A stretch of DNA of 64,000 nucleotides from an uncultured Prevotellaceae bacterium (lineage in GTDB: Bacteria > Bacteroidota > Bacteroidia > Bacteroidales > Muribaculaceae): positions 40,680 to 104,679 of the forward strand of contig ONMF01000010.1 in NCBI GenBank assembly GCA_900318865.1. Reading direction: 5' to 3'. The translations under genes and the position numbers were made by a program. The notes beneath the pieces were generated by a model. It had not been told where the DNA came from. It searched no databases and saw nothing but the letters and a program-made list of their open reading frames with translations. Positions 27,386-36,702 of this stretch are shown in pieces. Numbering within the stretch: position 1 is the first letter of the stretch; each line of letters starts with the position of its first letter.

Positions 27386-28555
27386 ATGAAGACAGAATTA
27401 AAAATCTATACCGTAGCTGAGATTTGTGACGGTTTTGAGTATAACGAGCTTGAGGGAAAGGGCTTGTATGGCCTTGCGGGCAAGTTGACCATTCAGCCGG
27501 AGTATCAGCGCAATTACATCTATGCCGACGGCCGGCGCGATGTGGCCGTCATTGAGTCGGTGCTGAAAGGCTATCCATTGGGCTTGATTTATTTCAACAA
27601 GGTGGACGGCGGCAGGCTCGAAGTGCTTGACGGCCAGCAGCGCATCACCTCGCTTGGACGCTTTGTCAAGAACAAGTTTGCCGTGAAAATCAACGGCTTG
27701 GAGCAAATCTTTGAAGGCTTGAACACGGAGCAGCAAACCAAGATATTGAATACCGCGTTGCTGGTATATATCTGTGAAGGAGAGGGCGATGCCGCCGAGA
27801 CCGAGATTAAAGAGTGGTTCAAGACTATCAATATTGCCGGCATCCCCTTAAATGCGCAGGAGGAGCTGAATGCCATCTATAGCGGGCCATTTGTGACGCT
27901 GTGCAAGGCTGAGTTCAGCAACTCCCAAAATGCCAACATCCAGAAGTGGCAGTCTTATATCAAGGGAGTCGCCAATCGTCAGGATTTCCTTGCCGCTGCT
28001 TTGGCCTGGGTGAGCAAGGGCAATGTCGACGGCTACATGAGTAAGCACCGCCGCGACACCAATATCAATGAGATAAGGACTTATTTCAACACAGTGATTG
28101 ACTGGGTGGACTCGAAATTTGACGATGTTTATCCCGAGATGTGCGGCCTGAACTGGGGAGAACTGTATGAGCGGTTTCACACCGTGGCCTATGACCACAC
28201 CGAGCTGTCGGCCCGGGTGCGTGAGTTGATGAGCGACGACTTTGTGACCAACCATCGCGGCATCTTTGAGTATGTGCTGGGTGACTGCAAGGACACAAAG
28301 TTGCTCAACGTCCGGCTTTTTGACAAACCCACCATGCGCAAGGTGTATCAGTGGCAGACGGAAAAGGCCCGTCAGGAAGGCATCTCGAACTGTCCCTACT
28401 GTGCCATGGGCATCGACAACAACAGCAAGCGCATCTGGAAGATGGATGAAATGGATGCCGACCATGTGACAGCATGGAGCATGGGCGGTTCAACATCAAT
28501 AGAAAACTGCCAGATGCTCTGCAGACCCCATAATCGCGCGAAAGGCAATAAATGA
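27386..28555 (+). CDS. DUF262 protein with C-terminal HNH nuclease domain
   Basis: 389 residues. The N-terminal DUF262 (ParB/Srx-like) domain has Asp82-Arg86 in [14 protein letters not shown] helical middle follows. The C-terminal HNH nuclease has C336PYC339, the Asp359-His360 pair in DADHVTAW, and C379RPHN383. DUF262 proteins of the GmrSD/BrxU kind use nucleotide binding to control DNA cleavage. Placed 4 bp after an adenine methylase, it is the best candidate for the restriction subunit. It is not followed by other genes of the island. Confidence 0.88.
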   Translation: MKTELKIYTVAEICDGFEYNELEGKGLYGLAGKLTIQPEYQRNYIYADGRRDVAVIESVLKGYPLGLIYFNKVDGGRLEVLDGQQRITSLGRFVKNKFAVKINGLEQIFEGLNTEQQTKILNTALLVYICEGEGDAAETEIKEWFKTINIAGIPLNAQEELNAIYSGPFVTLCKAEFSNSQNANIQKWQSYIKGVANRQDFLAAALAWVSKGNVDGYMSKHRRDTNINEIRTYFNTVIDWVDSKFDDVYPEMCGLNWGELYERFHTVAYDHTELSARVRELMSDDFVTNHRGIFEYVLGDCKDTKLLNVRLFDKPTMRKVYQWQTEKARQEGISNCPYCAMGIDNNSKRIWKMDEMDADHVTAWSMGGSTSIENCQMLCRPHNRAKGNK

Positions 28556-28591
28556 CGACGTTCCATGCGAAATCGGTGCCAATGTTTCAAA

Positions 28592-28641
28592 GTGGCGGCA
28601 GCTCCTCCTCTAAGCTATGGGAAAGGCTACGGGAAGGCGAG
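28592..28641. repeat. Direct repeat C, right copy
   Basis: Degenerate counterpart of 25533-25579 (gtggcggcag ... ggctacgggaaggcgag), same orientation, just after the DUF262-HNH gene. Confidence 0.55.
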
Positions 28642-28649
28642 TGAAGGAC

Positions 28650-28749
28650 AAAATTTATTTGAGTTATGCCGAGCGGGAGTAACTTCGGCGCAACCAACGT
28701 TACGAATAAGCGAGTGCAGAACAAAATGAGAAACGCGGTTTTTCATTTT
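28650..28749 (-). repeat. Further copy of the promoter-bearing repeat
   Basis: It starts with the aaatttatttgagttatgcc segment also present at 25490-25510, then repeats the gttacgaataagcgagtgca core and the cattttg region. Its minus-strand -7 is the altered TAACGTTG form. It points toward the DUF262 gene's 3' end and away from sodB. Confidence 0.8.
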
Positions 28750-28805
28750 TAAAACATGTGAGTTTCGAGGAATTTCGTTATATTTGCATCAGGGATTATT
28801 AACGA

Positions 28806-29435
28806 ATGAAAAATGTTATCATAATGGAAAAGACATTACCAAACGCTGACGGAGTTTTTGAACTCATGACGCTACCTTACGCTCCTCAGGAGTTGGAACC
28901 CGTGGTGAGTGCCGCCACCATAGGTTTTCACCATGGCAAGCACCTGCTCACTTATGTGAACAATCTCAATGCCTTGCTGCCGGGCAGCGCACATGAGGGT
29001 AAGGCCCTTGAGGAAATCGTGACCAGCGCCGAGCCGGGTGGCTTGCTCAATAATGCCGGTCAGTTGCTGAACCACAACCTTTACTTTGCCCAATTCCGCG
29101 GTCCCGTAGCCGACAACGCTCCTACTGGCACCCTTGCCGATGCCATCATCGGGCAATTCGGGTCACTGGATGCTTTCAAAAAAGATTTTGTGCAGAAAGG
29201 CGCTTCGCTGTTTGGCTCGGGATGGGTGTGGCTTGCCGCCGATGATGCCGGTCGGCTCACAATTGTGCAGGAGCCCAATGCAGGCAATCCCGTGCGTCGC
29301 GGGCTGCGTCCGTTGCTCACAATGGATGTGTGGGAGCATGCTTATTACCTCGATTACCAGAATCGTCGCCCCGACCATCTGAACGCCCTGTGGCAAATTG
29401 TCAACTGGGATGAGGTGGCTCGCCGCTATCAGTAA
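28806..29435 (+). CDS. sodB: Superoxide dismutase (Fe/Mn family)
   Basis: 209-residue enzyme dismutating superoxide. Metal-ligand regions are visible: FHHGKHLLTYVNNLN, LNHNLYFAQF, and the C-terminal DVWEHAYYLDYQNRR with Asp and His. GSGWVWLAA is the central signature. The N-terminus is longer than in most relatives, so starts at 28824 or 28866 are possible. A -7-like TATATTTG at 28779-28786 lies just upstream. Metal choice (iron, manganese or either) cannot be fixed from sequence alone. Confidence 0.95.
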   Translation: MKNVIIMEKTLPNADGVFELMTLPYAPQELEPVVSAATIGFHHGKHLLTYVNNLNALLPGSAHEGKALEEIVTSAEPGGLLNNAGQLLNHNLYFAQFRGPVADNAPTGTLADAIIGQFGSLDAFKKDFVQKGASLFGSGWVWLAADDAGRLTIVQEPNAGNPVRRGLRPLLTMDVWEHAYYLDYQNRRPDHLNALWQIVNWDEVARRYQ

Positions 29436-29551
29436 TTAATAGGGTAGAAAAATCCACAAAATGAGTGGGTAATCGTTTTTTTCTCGCTCCTCATGTGACG
29501 TGTCTCGTGTCTTTTTCGTACCTTTGCACCCGCAAAAGAGAAAAGTAAGGT

Positions 29552-31357
29552 ATGCAAAAGATAAGAAATGTTGCCATCATCGCGCATGTGGATCATGGCA
29601 AAACCACACTGGTCGACAAGATGCTCGCCGCCGGCCATCTGTTCAGGGATAACCAGCAAATGGGTACACAAATCCTCGACAGCAATGACCTGGAGCGGGA
29701 GCGTGGCATCACCATCTTGTCGAAAAACGTGTCAATCGACTATAACGGATATAAAATCAATATCATCGACACGCCGGGACACAGCGACTTCGGCGGTGAG
29801 GTGGAGCGCGTGCTCAACATGGCCGACGGTTGCCTGCTGCTGGTTGACGCCTTTGAAGGACCGATGCCGCAGACGCGTTTCGTGCTGCAGAAGGCGCTGC
29901 AACTGGGGCTCAAACCCATCGTTGTGGTAAATAAGGTGGACAAGCCCAACTGCCGCCCCGACGAGGTGCAGGAACTGGTGTTTGAACTGATGTGCAACCT
30001 CGATGCCACCGAAGATCAGCTCGATTTCCCCACGGTGTTTGGCAGCGCCAAGCAGGGCTGGATGAGTACCGACTGGCGCAAGCCGTCGACCGACATCACC
30101 GCTGTGCTGGATGCCATCATTGAGCACATCCCGGCTCCCCAGGCCATCGACGGTGATGCCCAGATGCTCATCACCTCGCTCGATTATAGCAGTTACGTGG
30201 GACGCATTGCCGTGGGCCGCGTGCATCGAGGCACCTTGCGCGATGGCATGGAGGTGGGGCTCTGCAAGAAGGATGGCACCGTGGTGAAGCAGAAGATAAA
30301 GGAGCTCCGCACCTTTGAGGGCATGGGGCAGGTCCATGCCGAAGAGGTGTCGAGTGGCGACATCTGTGCCATTATCGGGCTCGATGGTTTTGAAATCGGC
30401 GACACGGTGACGGCCCTCGACAATCCCGAGCCGCTGCCGCGCATTGCCATCGACGAGCCCACCATGTCGATGCTCTTCACCATCAACGACTCGCCTTTCT
30501 TCGGCAAGGACGGCAAGTATGTGACCTCGCGCCACATCTATGACCGCTTGATGCGTGAGCTCGACAAGAATCTGGCGCTGCGTGTGGAACGCAGCGAGAA
30601 CGAGGATGCGTGGGTGGTCTATGGCCGCGGTGTGCTGCACCTGAGTGTGCTCATCGAGGAGATGCGGCGCGAAGGCTACGAGCTGCAGGTGGGCCAGCCT
30701 CAGGTTATCATTAAAGAAATCGACGGCGTGAAGTGCGAGCCCATCGAGGTGCTCACCATCAATGTGCCCGAGGAGTATTCCAGCAAGATGATTGACATGG
30801 TGACGCGCCGCAAGGGCGAGATGACCAGTATGGAGACGCAAAACGACCGAATTCACATGGAGTTCAAGATTCCATCGCGTGGCATCATCGGACTGCGCAC
30901 CAATGTGCTTACCGCCAGCGCCGGCGAGGCCATCATGGCGCACCGTTTTCTTGACTTTGAGCCGTGGAAGGGTGAAATCACGCGCCGCGTGAACGGGTCG
31001 CTCATCGCCATGGAGGGCGGCACCGCCTTTGCCTACGCTATCGACAAGCTGCAAGACCGCGGCCGCTTCTTCATTTTCCCGCAAGAGGAGGTCTACGGCG
31101 GCCAGGTGGTGGGAGAGCATGCCAAGGAGAAAGATTTGGTGATCAACGTCACCAAGAACAAGAAACTCACCAATATGCGTGCCAGCGGTGCCGACGAAAA
31201 AGTGCGCATCGTTCCGCCCATCGTGTTCAGTCTTGAGGAAGCGTTGGAGTATATCAAGGCCGACGAGTATGTCGAAATTACGCCCAACCACATCCGCATG
31301 CGGAAAATTGTGCTTGACGAACTGGAGCGCAAGCGCATGAATAAGAGTGACGACTGA
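29552..31357 (+). CDS. typA: Translational GTPase TypA/BipA
   Basis: 601-residue ribosome-binding GTPase of the EF-G group, involved in ribosome assembly and stress responses. G1 is [16 protein letters not shown]3 [16 protein letters not shown]4 NKVDKPNCR. The BipA-specific C-terminal part has [19 protein letters not shown] and ends in a basic tail. The length is standard. A -7-like TACCTTTG at 29519-29526 and a strong terminator at 31375 define a single-gene unit. Confidence 0.97.
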   Translation: MQKIRNVAIIAHVDHGKTTLVDKMLAAGHLFRDNQQMGTQILDSNDLERERGITILSKNVSIDYNGYKINIIDTPGHSDFGGEVERVLNMADGCLLLVDAFEGPMPQTRFVLQKALQLGLKPIVVVNKVDKPNCRPDEVQELVFELMCNLDATEDQLDFPTVFGSAKQGWMSTDWRKPSTDITAVLDAIIEHIPAPQAIDGDAQMLITSLDYSSYVGRIAVGRVHRGTLRDGMEVGLCKKDGTVVKQKIKELRTFEGMGQVHAEEVSSGDICAIIGLDGFEIGDTVTALDNPEPLPRIAIDEPTMSMLFTINDSPFFGKDGKYVTSRHIYDRLMRELDKNLALRVERSENEDAWVVYGRGVLHLSVLIEEMRREGYELQVGQPQVIIKEIDGVKCEPIEVLTINVPEEYSSKMIDMVTRRKGEMTSMETQNDRIHMEFKIPSRGIIGLRTNVLTASAGEAIMAHRFLDFEPWKGEITRRVNGSLIAMEGGTAFAYAIDKLQDRGRFFIFPQEEVYGGQVVGEHAKEKDLVINVTKNKKLTNMRASGADEKVRIVPPIVFSLEEALEYIKADEYVEITPNHIRMRKIVLDELERKRMNKSDD

Positions 31358-31374
31358 TTACAGTAATCCTATAT

Positions 31375-31413
31375 AAAAAGCCATCAAGAAACTGCAATTC
31401 TTGATGGCTTTTC
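31375..31413 (+). terminator. Intrinsic terminator of typA
   Basis: Arms aaaagccatcaagaa and ttcttgatggctttt around an ACTGCAA-type loop with flanking A and T runs. It can also act on the convergent nhaC transcript. Confidence 0.9.
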
Positions 31414-31459
31414 TATTGATTGGCTATGGCGGGCTGGCATTTTGTGCCCAGCAGGCGGC

Positions 31460-32776
31460 TCAGCGGCGCTTCACCACAATCGACATTGCCACCATCACGG
31501 CCAGTGCCCAGGCATAATAGTGATAAGGAAGAAACGCCACCGGTGCCAGCCCGGCCAGTCCTGCGGCGAGCAGCGTTTGAGCCCCGTAAGGGATGATGCA
31601 CTGCACGATGCACGAGCAGGTGTCGAGCAGGCTGGCGGTCTTGCGCGGGTCGATGCCGTAACGCTGGCCTATGCTGCGGGCAATGCTGCCTGTGGTGATG
31701 ATGGCAATGGTGTTGTTGGCCGTGCACACGTTCACCACGCTCACCAGCAAGGCAATGCTGGCCTGGGCACCCCGGCTGCCGCCGATGCGCCTTGTGAGCA
31801 ACTGAATGAGGTAGCGAATGCCGCCGTTATAATTGATGACTTCGAGCAATCCCGCAGCAAGCAGGGTGACCACAATCAGGTCGCTCATGCCCTTGATGCC
31901 GTCGCCCATGAGGCCACACATGGCCATCAGCCCTGTGCCTCCAAGGCACAATGCCAGCACCATGCATGCCGTGATGCCCAGTGTGAGCACCAACAGCACA
32001 TTCATGCCTGCGATGGCCGCCGCGATGACAAGCAGATAGGGCAGCACCAGCAGCCACGATGTGCCGATGCCCGGCTCTACTGTGCCGGCATCGATGGTGG
32101 CACCCTGAAAGAAGTAAAGAACCAGCACCACCAGGGCTGCCGGGAGCACAATTCGCAGGTTGGCCTTGAACTTGTCATTCATCTGAACACGCAGGCTGCG
32201 CGTGGCGGCAATGGTGGTGTCGCTGATAAACGACAGGTTGTCGCCAAAGAACGAGCCGCCAAGCACCACGCTCACCAGCAGGGCCGTGTGGGCCCCGGTG
32301 GTCTGTGCCACTTGGCAAGCAAACGGTGTGAGCGCCACGATGGTTCCCACCGAGGTGCCGATTGACATGGAGATAAAGCATGCTGTGACAAACAGTCCGG
32401 GCAGCAGCAGCCTCGCCGGCAGGAAACTTAAGGTCAACTCCACCGTGGCGTCGATGGCACCCACACCCTTTGCCAGAGCCGAGAATGCGCCGGCAAGGAC
32501 GAATATCCAAATCATGTACAAGATGTTGGTGTTGGACGCGCCGTTCGAGAAAATCTCGATGCGTTCTTTCATGGGCATGCGCGGCAGGGTGGCCAGCGCC
32601 CACATGGCCGCCACCACAAAGGCGATGCTCAAGGGCATGGCATAGAAATCGCCTATGATGACCGATACGGCCACATATAGTGATAAAAACACCGCAATGG
32701 GCGATAGTGCCAATAGGCCCCGGCGTGTTGGCACACGCTGCGTCGAAGCCGCAGGTGAGGATGTTTCGTTAATCAT
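31460..32776 (-). CDS. nhaC: Na+/H+ antiporter, NhaC family
   Basis: 438-residue inner-membrane protein with about eleven hydrophobic helices. NhaC-like landmarks are SIGTSVGTIVALTPFACQVA and VVLGGSFFGDNLSFISDTTI with its charged intramembrane Asp residues. It probably exports sodium, or exchanges an organic acid, in return for protons. The long plus-strand frame across its 3' half is a shadow. It is divergent from the BspA-like gene with back-to-back promoters. Confidence 0.9.
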   Translation of the reverse strand: MINETSSPAASTQRVPTRRGLLALSPIAVFLSLYVAVSVIIGDFYAMPLSIAFVVAAMWALATLPRMPMKERIEIFSNGASNTNILYMIWIFVLAGAFSALAKGVGAIDATVELTLSFLPARLLLPGLFVTACFISMSIGTSVGTIVALTPFACQVAQTTGAHTALLVSVVLGGSFFGDNLSFISDTTIAATRSLRVQMNDKFKANLRIVLPAALVVLVLYFFQGATIDAGTVEPGIGTSWLLVLPYLLVIAAAIAGMNVLLVLTLGITACMVLALCLGGTGLMAMCGLMGDGIKGMSDLIVVTLLAAGLLEVINYNGGIRYLIQLLTRRIGGSRGAQASIALLVSVVNVCTANNTIAIITTGSIARSIGQRYGIDPRKTASLLDTCSCIVQCIIPYGAQTLLAAGLAGLAPVAFLPYHYYAWALAVMVAMSIVVKRR

Positions 32777-32809
32777 TCAGTCGTGTTCCCTGTTCATGAA
32801 ATAATGGTG

Positions 32810-32841
32810 CAAAGGTAACACATTATTCGTTTTGCCTCAAA
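32810..32841 (-). promoter_or_regulatory. Bacteroidota-type promoter for nhaC
   Basis: Minus-strand -33 TTTG (32838-32841), 20-nt spacer, -7 TACCTTTG (32810-32817). The leader is about 30 nt. Confidence 0.75.
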
Positions 32842-32845
32842 CTTT

Positions 32846-32877
32846 TTTGCCCAATAATTGATTATTGTGTAACTTAG
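32846..32877 (+). promoter_or_regulatory. Bacteroidota-type promoter for the BspA-like gene
   Basis: -33 TTTG (32846-32849), 20-nt spacer, -7 TAACTTAG (32870-32877), one base off consensus. It abuts the nhaC promoter on the other strand. Confidence 0.68.
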
Positions 32878-32894
32878 CGCAACCGAATTAAAAG

Positions 32895-34085
32895 ATGAAC
32901 TGGATGAAGGGCAAAGCTATCGTGACGGCGGTTCTGGTGATGTTGTCGGCACCGGCGGTGCTGGGCGAGACGGCCACCGTGGGCGGCGTGACCTATGATT
33001 TTACCTCGCCCGCCACAGCCACGGTGGTGCTGGGCGATAATTTTTATGCCGGAACGCTCACAATTCCCGAGCAGGTGAATGGCCACACGGTCACAGCCTT
33101 GTCGGCCGGTGCTTTCAACGGTTGTCACAGTCTGAAGGCTGTGAACTTGCCGTCGACATTGACAACGATAGGTGACTATGCCTTCAATGGGTGCGACTCG
33201 TTGACATCGATCATCATCCCCGGGCAGGTTTCAACCATAGGTAATCACGCGTTTGCCCTTTGCAAAAAATTGACCACGCTTGCCCTGCCCGATGCGGTGA
33301 CGGCTATCGGCGATTATGCTTTCTTTGGATGCTCGTCACTCACTCAAATTGACCTTGGTGAAGGTGTTGCAAGTGTCGGTTATCGTGCTTTCCACGGCTG
33401 CCAGATGCTGCAGTCGATTGTTGTGGCCGAGGGGAATACTCACCTGAAATCGGCTGGTGGAGTGCTTTATACGGCCGACGGCGCCACGCTGCTTGCCGGG
33501 CCGCGGCGGCAATCGTCGCGCCGCGATGTGACGGTCCCCTCCACGGTGCGTCACATTGCCCCCTATGCGTGCCACACGCTGTCACTCACCCGCACTTTAA
33601 CGCTTCCTGAAGGCTTGTTGACAATCGGGGAGCGGGCTTTTGCGGGCAGTACACTTATCAAGGAAGTGACGTTGCCGGCCTCGCTCACCGCGCTGGGTGT
33701 GGACGCATTTGATGGCTGCACGGCGCTCACACGGGTCACTTGCGAAGCCGTCGACCCATTGCCACTGAACGGATACTTCTCTCCTTTCGGCTTTTTTACC
33801 GACCTCGGGCGCTTCACACTGATTGTGCCCCGAGGCGCTTCGGCAGCCTATCGGGCTGCTTCGGTGTGGCGCGATTTCGGCACCATCATCGAGGTGGGTA
33901 CTGCAGGCGTGGGCGATGTGAATGGCGATGGCGAGGTGTCCCTGGCCGACGTCACAGCACTTGTGGCACTCGTTTTGGATGAACCGATGCCGCCCGACTA
34001 TTCAGGCCGTGCCGATGTGAATGGCGACGGAGAGACTTCGGTTGCCGATGTCACTAATCTCACCACCCTGATCCTGCAGCAATGA
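32895..34085 (+). CDS. Secreted BspA-like leucine-rich repeat protein with dockerin-like C-terminus
   Basis: 396 residues. A signal peptide covers residues 1-24. A run of LRR_5/BspA repeats follows to about residue 300 (AFNGCHSLKAVNLPSTLTTI, YAFNGCDSLTSIIIPGQ, YAFFGCSSLTQIDLGEG). The C-terminus has two calcium-binding dockerin-type repeats, DVNGDGEVSLADVTALV and DVNGDGETSVADVTNL. BspA proteins are surface adhesins or binding proteins. The double dockerin-like unit may hold the protein in a complex or just stabilise it; no cohesin is in the window. Confidence 0.88.
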   Translation: MNWMKGKAIVTAVLVMLSAPAVLGETATVGGVTYDFTSPATATVVLGDNFYAGTLTIPEQVNGHTVTALSAGAFNGCHSLKAVNLPSTLTTIGDYAFNGCDSLTSIIIPGQVSTIGNHAFALCKKLTTLALPDAVTAIGDYAFFGCSSLTQIDLGEGVASVGYRAFHGCQMLQSIVVAEGNTHLKSAGGVLYTADGATLLAGPRRQSSRRDVTVPSTVRHIAPYACHTLSLTRTLTLPEGLLTIGERAFAGSTLIKEVTLPASLTALGVDAFDGCTALTRVTCEAVDPLPLNGYFSPFGFFTDLGRFTLIVPRGASAAYRAASVWRDFGTIIEVGTAGVGDVNGDGEVSLADVTALVALVLDEPMPPDYSGRADVNGDGETSVADVTNLTTLILQQ

Positions 34086-34092
34086 CCGGCGT

Positions 34093-34911
34093 TCAGCCTT
34101 GCCGCCGCAGGGCGAGCCATTGCTGGCGCTCGTGCCCGGGCAAGCGCTCGATGGCATAGCGCAACGTGGTGGCATGGATGCGGCGAATGTTGTGCTGCAA
34201 GAATTCGCGCAACAAGTTCTCACTCACACATTTCCCCATTTCACGAAGCATCCATCCCACGGCCTTGTGCATCAAGTCATGAGGGTGATTCAGGTGCCGC
34301 TCGGCATAGCGCAGGCACCACCGCGGGTCGCCCTGGTGCGTGGTTGTCCAGGTGCACACCATGCCGATGCGCTGCCGCCACAGGTTGTCGCTGGCCGCCA
34401 GTTCATCAAGCACAGCCACTTTGTGCTCGAGGTGCATGCCTGGTGGTGAGCCGCCCAGCGCCGTGGGCAACAGCAACCACCGGCCCATGATTTTCGGAGC
34501 CGACAAGTCGACCAGGTCCCAGTTGTTGGCTCGCTCGGCGTGTTCGATATAGAGGTTGATGATACGGTCGCGCTGTGCCATGGCGTTTTCATTATCGATG
34601 AGTTTGTTTTTCGAAAGCCGTTCAAAATGCTTTACCCATATCAGCAACCCACAAAGCCTTGCCTCGTGCCACTTGCTGGCAAGCAGGTGCGGCACCTGTT
34701 CCGGTGGCAGGCCGGCAAAGAGCTCGGCCACTCGCCGCGTTTGCGGCACACGCAAGCCCAGAAATTCATCGCCTTCACCATATTCTCCAGGCCCGGTTTT
34801 AAAGAATTGCATGAGCACTTGGCGTTGTTCGTCATTGCGTAAGGCCTCGAGAGCTGTGATTACCCCGTCGGGGGTGACTGAAATGTATTTGTTGTGCAGG
34901 GTATCGGTCAT
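34093..34911 (-). CDS. DNA alkylation repair protein (AlkD-like HEAT protein)
   Basis: 272-residue all-helical protein of the AlkD family, which flips out and removes alkylated bases. Family stretches are GLRVPQTRRVAELFAGL, WHEARLCGLLIWVKHFE and NNWDLVDLSAPKIMGRWLL (the conserved W-D-L-V-D motif). The start at 34911 is preferred, since an in-frame upstream ATG at 34944 gives an untypical Tyr-rich leader and lies in the short intergenic space. It is divergent from rarA across the repeat region. Confidence 0.88.
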   Translation of the reverse strand: MTDTLHNKYISVTPDGVITALEALRNDEQRQVLMQFFKTGPGEYGEGDEFLGLRVPQTRRVAELFAGLPPEQVPHLLASKWHEARLCGLLIWVKHFERLSKNKLIDNENAMAQRDRIINLYIEHAERANNWDLVDLSAPKIMGRWLLLPTALGGSPPGMHLEHKVAVLDELAASDNLWRQRIGMVCTWTTTHQGDPRWCLRYAERHLNHPHDLMHKAVGWMLREMGKCVSENLLREFLQHNIRRIHATTLRYAIERLPGHERQQWLALRRQG

Positions 34912-34980
34912 GCGGTATATATAATAGTAATGACTGTGACGCAAAGGTAGTGTAAGTTTCGGGAAAACTCAAACTTATTC

Positions 34981-35225
34981 TTTGCCCGGCTTGCACTAAT
35001 TTTGGATAAATCAGGCTGCGGCTCGGAAAAGCTCAAATAAATTTGGCATTTCACTCGCCTTGCACTAATTTTGGATAAATCAGGCTGCGGCTCGGAAATG
35101 CTCAAATAAATTTGGCATTTCACTCGCCTTGCACTAATTTTAGATAAATTAGGCTGCGCCGAGGCATAAAAAATGAAAAATCTGCGTTTTTCATTTTGTT
35201 CTGCGCTCGGCTTGCACTAATTTTG
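34981..35225 (+). repeat. Tandem promoter repeats ahead of rarA (69-bp units)
   Basis: Units with ttgcactaatttt start at 34991, 35060, 35129 (69-bp spacing) and 35212. The repeats contain ggctgcggctcggaaa, then aaataaatttggcatttcac, then ttgcac-TAATTTTG. At least three carry a TTTG about 20 nt before a TAATTTTG or close variant, all pointing at rarA. The last unit (35158-35225) shares its gaggcataaaaaatgaaaaa and cattttgttctgc parts with the repeats at 25.2 kb. Confidence 0.85.
35195..35225 (+). promoter_or_regulatory. Proximal promoter of rarA
   Basis: -33 TTTG (35195-35198), 19-nt spacer, -7 TAATTTTG (35218-35225). Only 4 bp separate the -7 element from the rarA ATG, so the transcript would start at or inside the start codon. 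Confidence 0.75.
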
Positions 35226-35229
35226 CAGT

Positions 35230-36534
35230 ATGAGTTACGAACCGCTGGCCGAGCGACTGAGGCCCAAATCGCTCGATGACTACATAGGACAGCGGCATCT
35301 GGTGGGTCCGGGTGCCGTTATACGCCGCATGATTGAGAGCGGAAACATCTCGTCGTTCATCCTGTGGGGACCGCCGGGAGTGGGGAAGACCACACTGGCG
35401 CGCATCATCGCCGAGCAGACGCAGGTGCCGTTCTACACGCTGAGTGCTGTCACCAGTGGCGTGAAGGAAGTGCGCGAGGTTCTCGACCGCTGTCGCAAAG
35501 ATGCCACCAGCGTTTTTGTCAAGGGGCGTCCCATTTTGTTCATTGATGAAATTCATCGCTTCAACAAGTCGCAGCAAGACTCCTTGCTGGGGGCCGTGGA
35601 GAATGGCACGGTCACCCTTATCGGCGCCACGACCGAGAATCCATCGTTCGAAGTCATCAGGCCCCTGTTAAGCCGTGCGCAAGTGTATGTGCTCAATCCG
35701 CTGGATCGCGACGACTTGCTGCAACTGCTCGACCATGCGGTGACTACCGACAGGATGTTCGACGGCCACGAAGTGCGCATAGAGCAGACCGAGGCACTGC
35801 TGCGCTTCAGCGGCGGTGACGCGCGGAAATTGCTGAATATCCTTGACCTCGTCATGCAGTCGTTGCAGCCTGGCGAGCCATTTGTCATCACCGACGACAT
35901 CGTGACCGACCGGTTGCAGCAGAACCCGCTTGCCTTCGATAAGAACGGTGAGATGCACTACGACATCATTTCGGCCTTTATCAAGAGCATTCGCGGCAGT
36001 GACCCCGATGCTGCTGTCTACTGGCTGGCGCGGCTCATAGCCGGCGGCGAGGACCCGAAATTTATCGCCCGCAGGCTGTGCATCCTGGCTGCCGAGGACA
36101 TCGGGCTTGCCAACCCCAATGCCTTGTTGCTGGCAAATGCCACTTTCGACATCATCAACAAGATAGGGTGGCCCGAGGGACGCATACCACTGAGTGAATG
36201 TGCCATTTACCTGGCCACGTCGCCCAAGAGCAACAGCGCCTATCTGGCCATCGGTGCCGCGCAGGCGCTGGTGGAGCAGACGGGCAATGCTGCGGTGCCG
36301 CTGCACCTGCGCAATGCGCCCACCAAGCTCATGAAGCAGCTGGGATATGGCGAGGATTATAAGTATGCGCATGACTTTCCGGGACACTTTGTGATGCAGG
36401 AATATATGCCGGCCGAGCTCCATCATCCCCGGCTGTGGACACCGCAGGACAATCCGTCGGAAGCGCGGATGGCCGAGCGCCAGCATGCTCGCTGGGGCAA
36501 ACCGGCTACCAAGGATGAACCTCCCGAAAATTAA
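35230..36534 (+). CDS. rarA: Replication-associated recombination protein A
   Basis: 434-residue AAA+ ATPase of the MgsA/RarA/WRNIP1 family that acts at stalled replication forks. Walker A is GPPGVGKTTLARI, Walker B LFIDEIHRFNKSQQD, sensor 1 IGATTENPSFEV. The tetramerisation part has SAFIKSIRGSDPDAAVYWLA and ends near YMPAELHHPRLW. The family start (YEPLAERLRPKSLDDYIGQ) matches ATG 35230. It lies directly behind tandem promoter repeats and may be translated from a leaderless message. Confidence 0.95.
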   Translation: MSYEPLAERLRPKSLDDYIGQRHLVGPGAVIRRMIESGNISSFILWGPPGVGKTTLARIIAEQTQVPFYTLSAVTSGVKEVREVLDRCRKDATSVFVKGRPILFIDEIHRFNKSQQDSLLGAVENGTVTLIGATTENPSFEVIRPLLSRAQVYVLNPLDRDDLLQLLDHAVTTDRMFDGHEVRIEQTEALLRFSGGDARKLLNILDLVMQSLQPGEPFVITDDIVTDRLQQNPLAFDKNGEMHYDIISAFIKSIRGSDPDAAVYWLARLIAGGEDPKFIARRLCILAAEDIGLANPNALLLANATFDIINKIGWPEGRIPLSECAIYLATSPKSNSAYLAIGAAQALVEQTGNAAVPLHLRNAPTKLMKQLGYGEDYKYAHDFPGHFVMQEYMPAELHHPRLWTPQDNPSEARMAERQHARWGKPATKDEPPEN

Positions 36535-36702
36535 TAGTTGAAAAAGAGGCCCTGAATGGCTTTGAGCAGCACAATGAGTCCTGTGATTCCTATGGGGCTT
36601 ATTGTGACATGGTGACCGATTTGGGTTAAAATTCCTTTTTAGCGACAATTTTGCGCGCGCGTGTGCGTTATTCATAAAAAGAAAATAGTAATTTTGTGAG
36701 TT

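Noticed and set aside
25895..28555. OMEGA/HEARO-type RNA with an IsrB-like nuclease
   Set aside because: The HNH protein has a DUF262 domain and no RuvC domain, so the leader RNA cannot be assigned to that class on this evidence.
29732..31291. 519-codon minus-strand open frame opposite typA
   Set aside because: It is a shadow of a fully conserved GTPase gene with no protein-like features.
36535..36702. Short minus-strand open stretch (about 33 codons, hydrophobic, ending IQGLFFNY) after rarA
   Set aside because: No start codon or ribosome site was found. It could be the last part of a lost gene, but the evidence is too thin to annotate.
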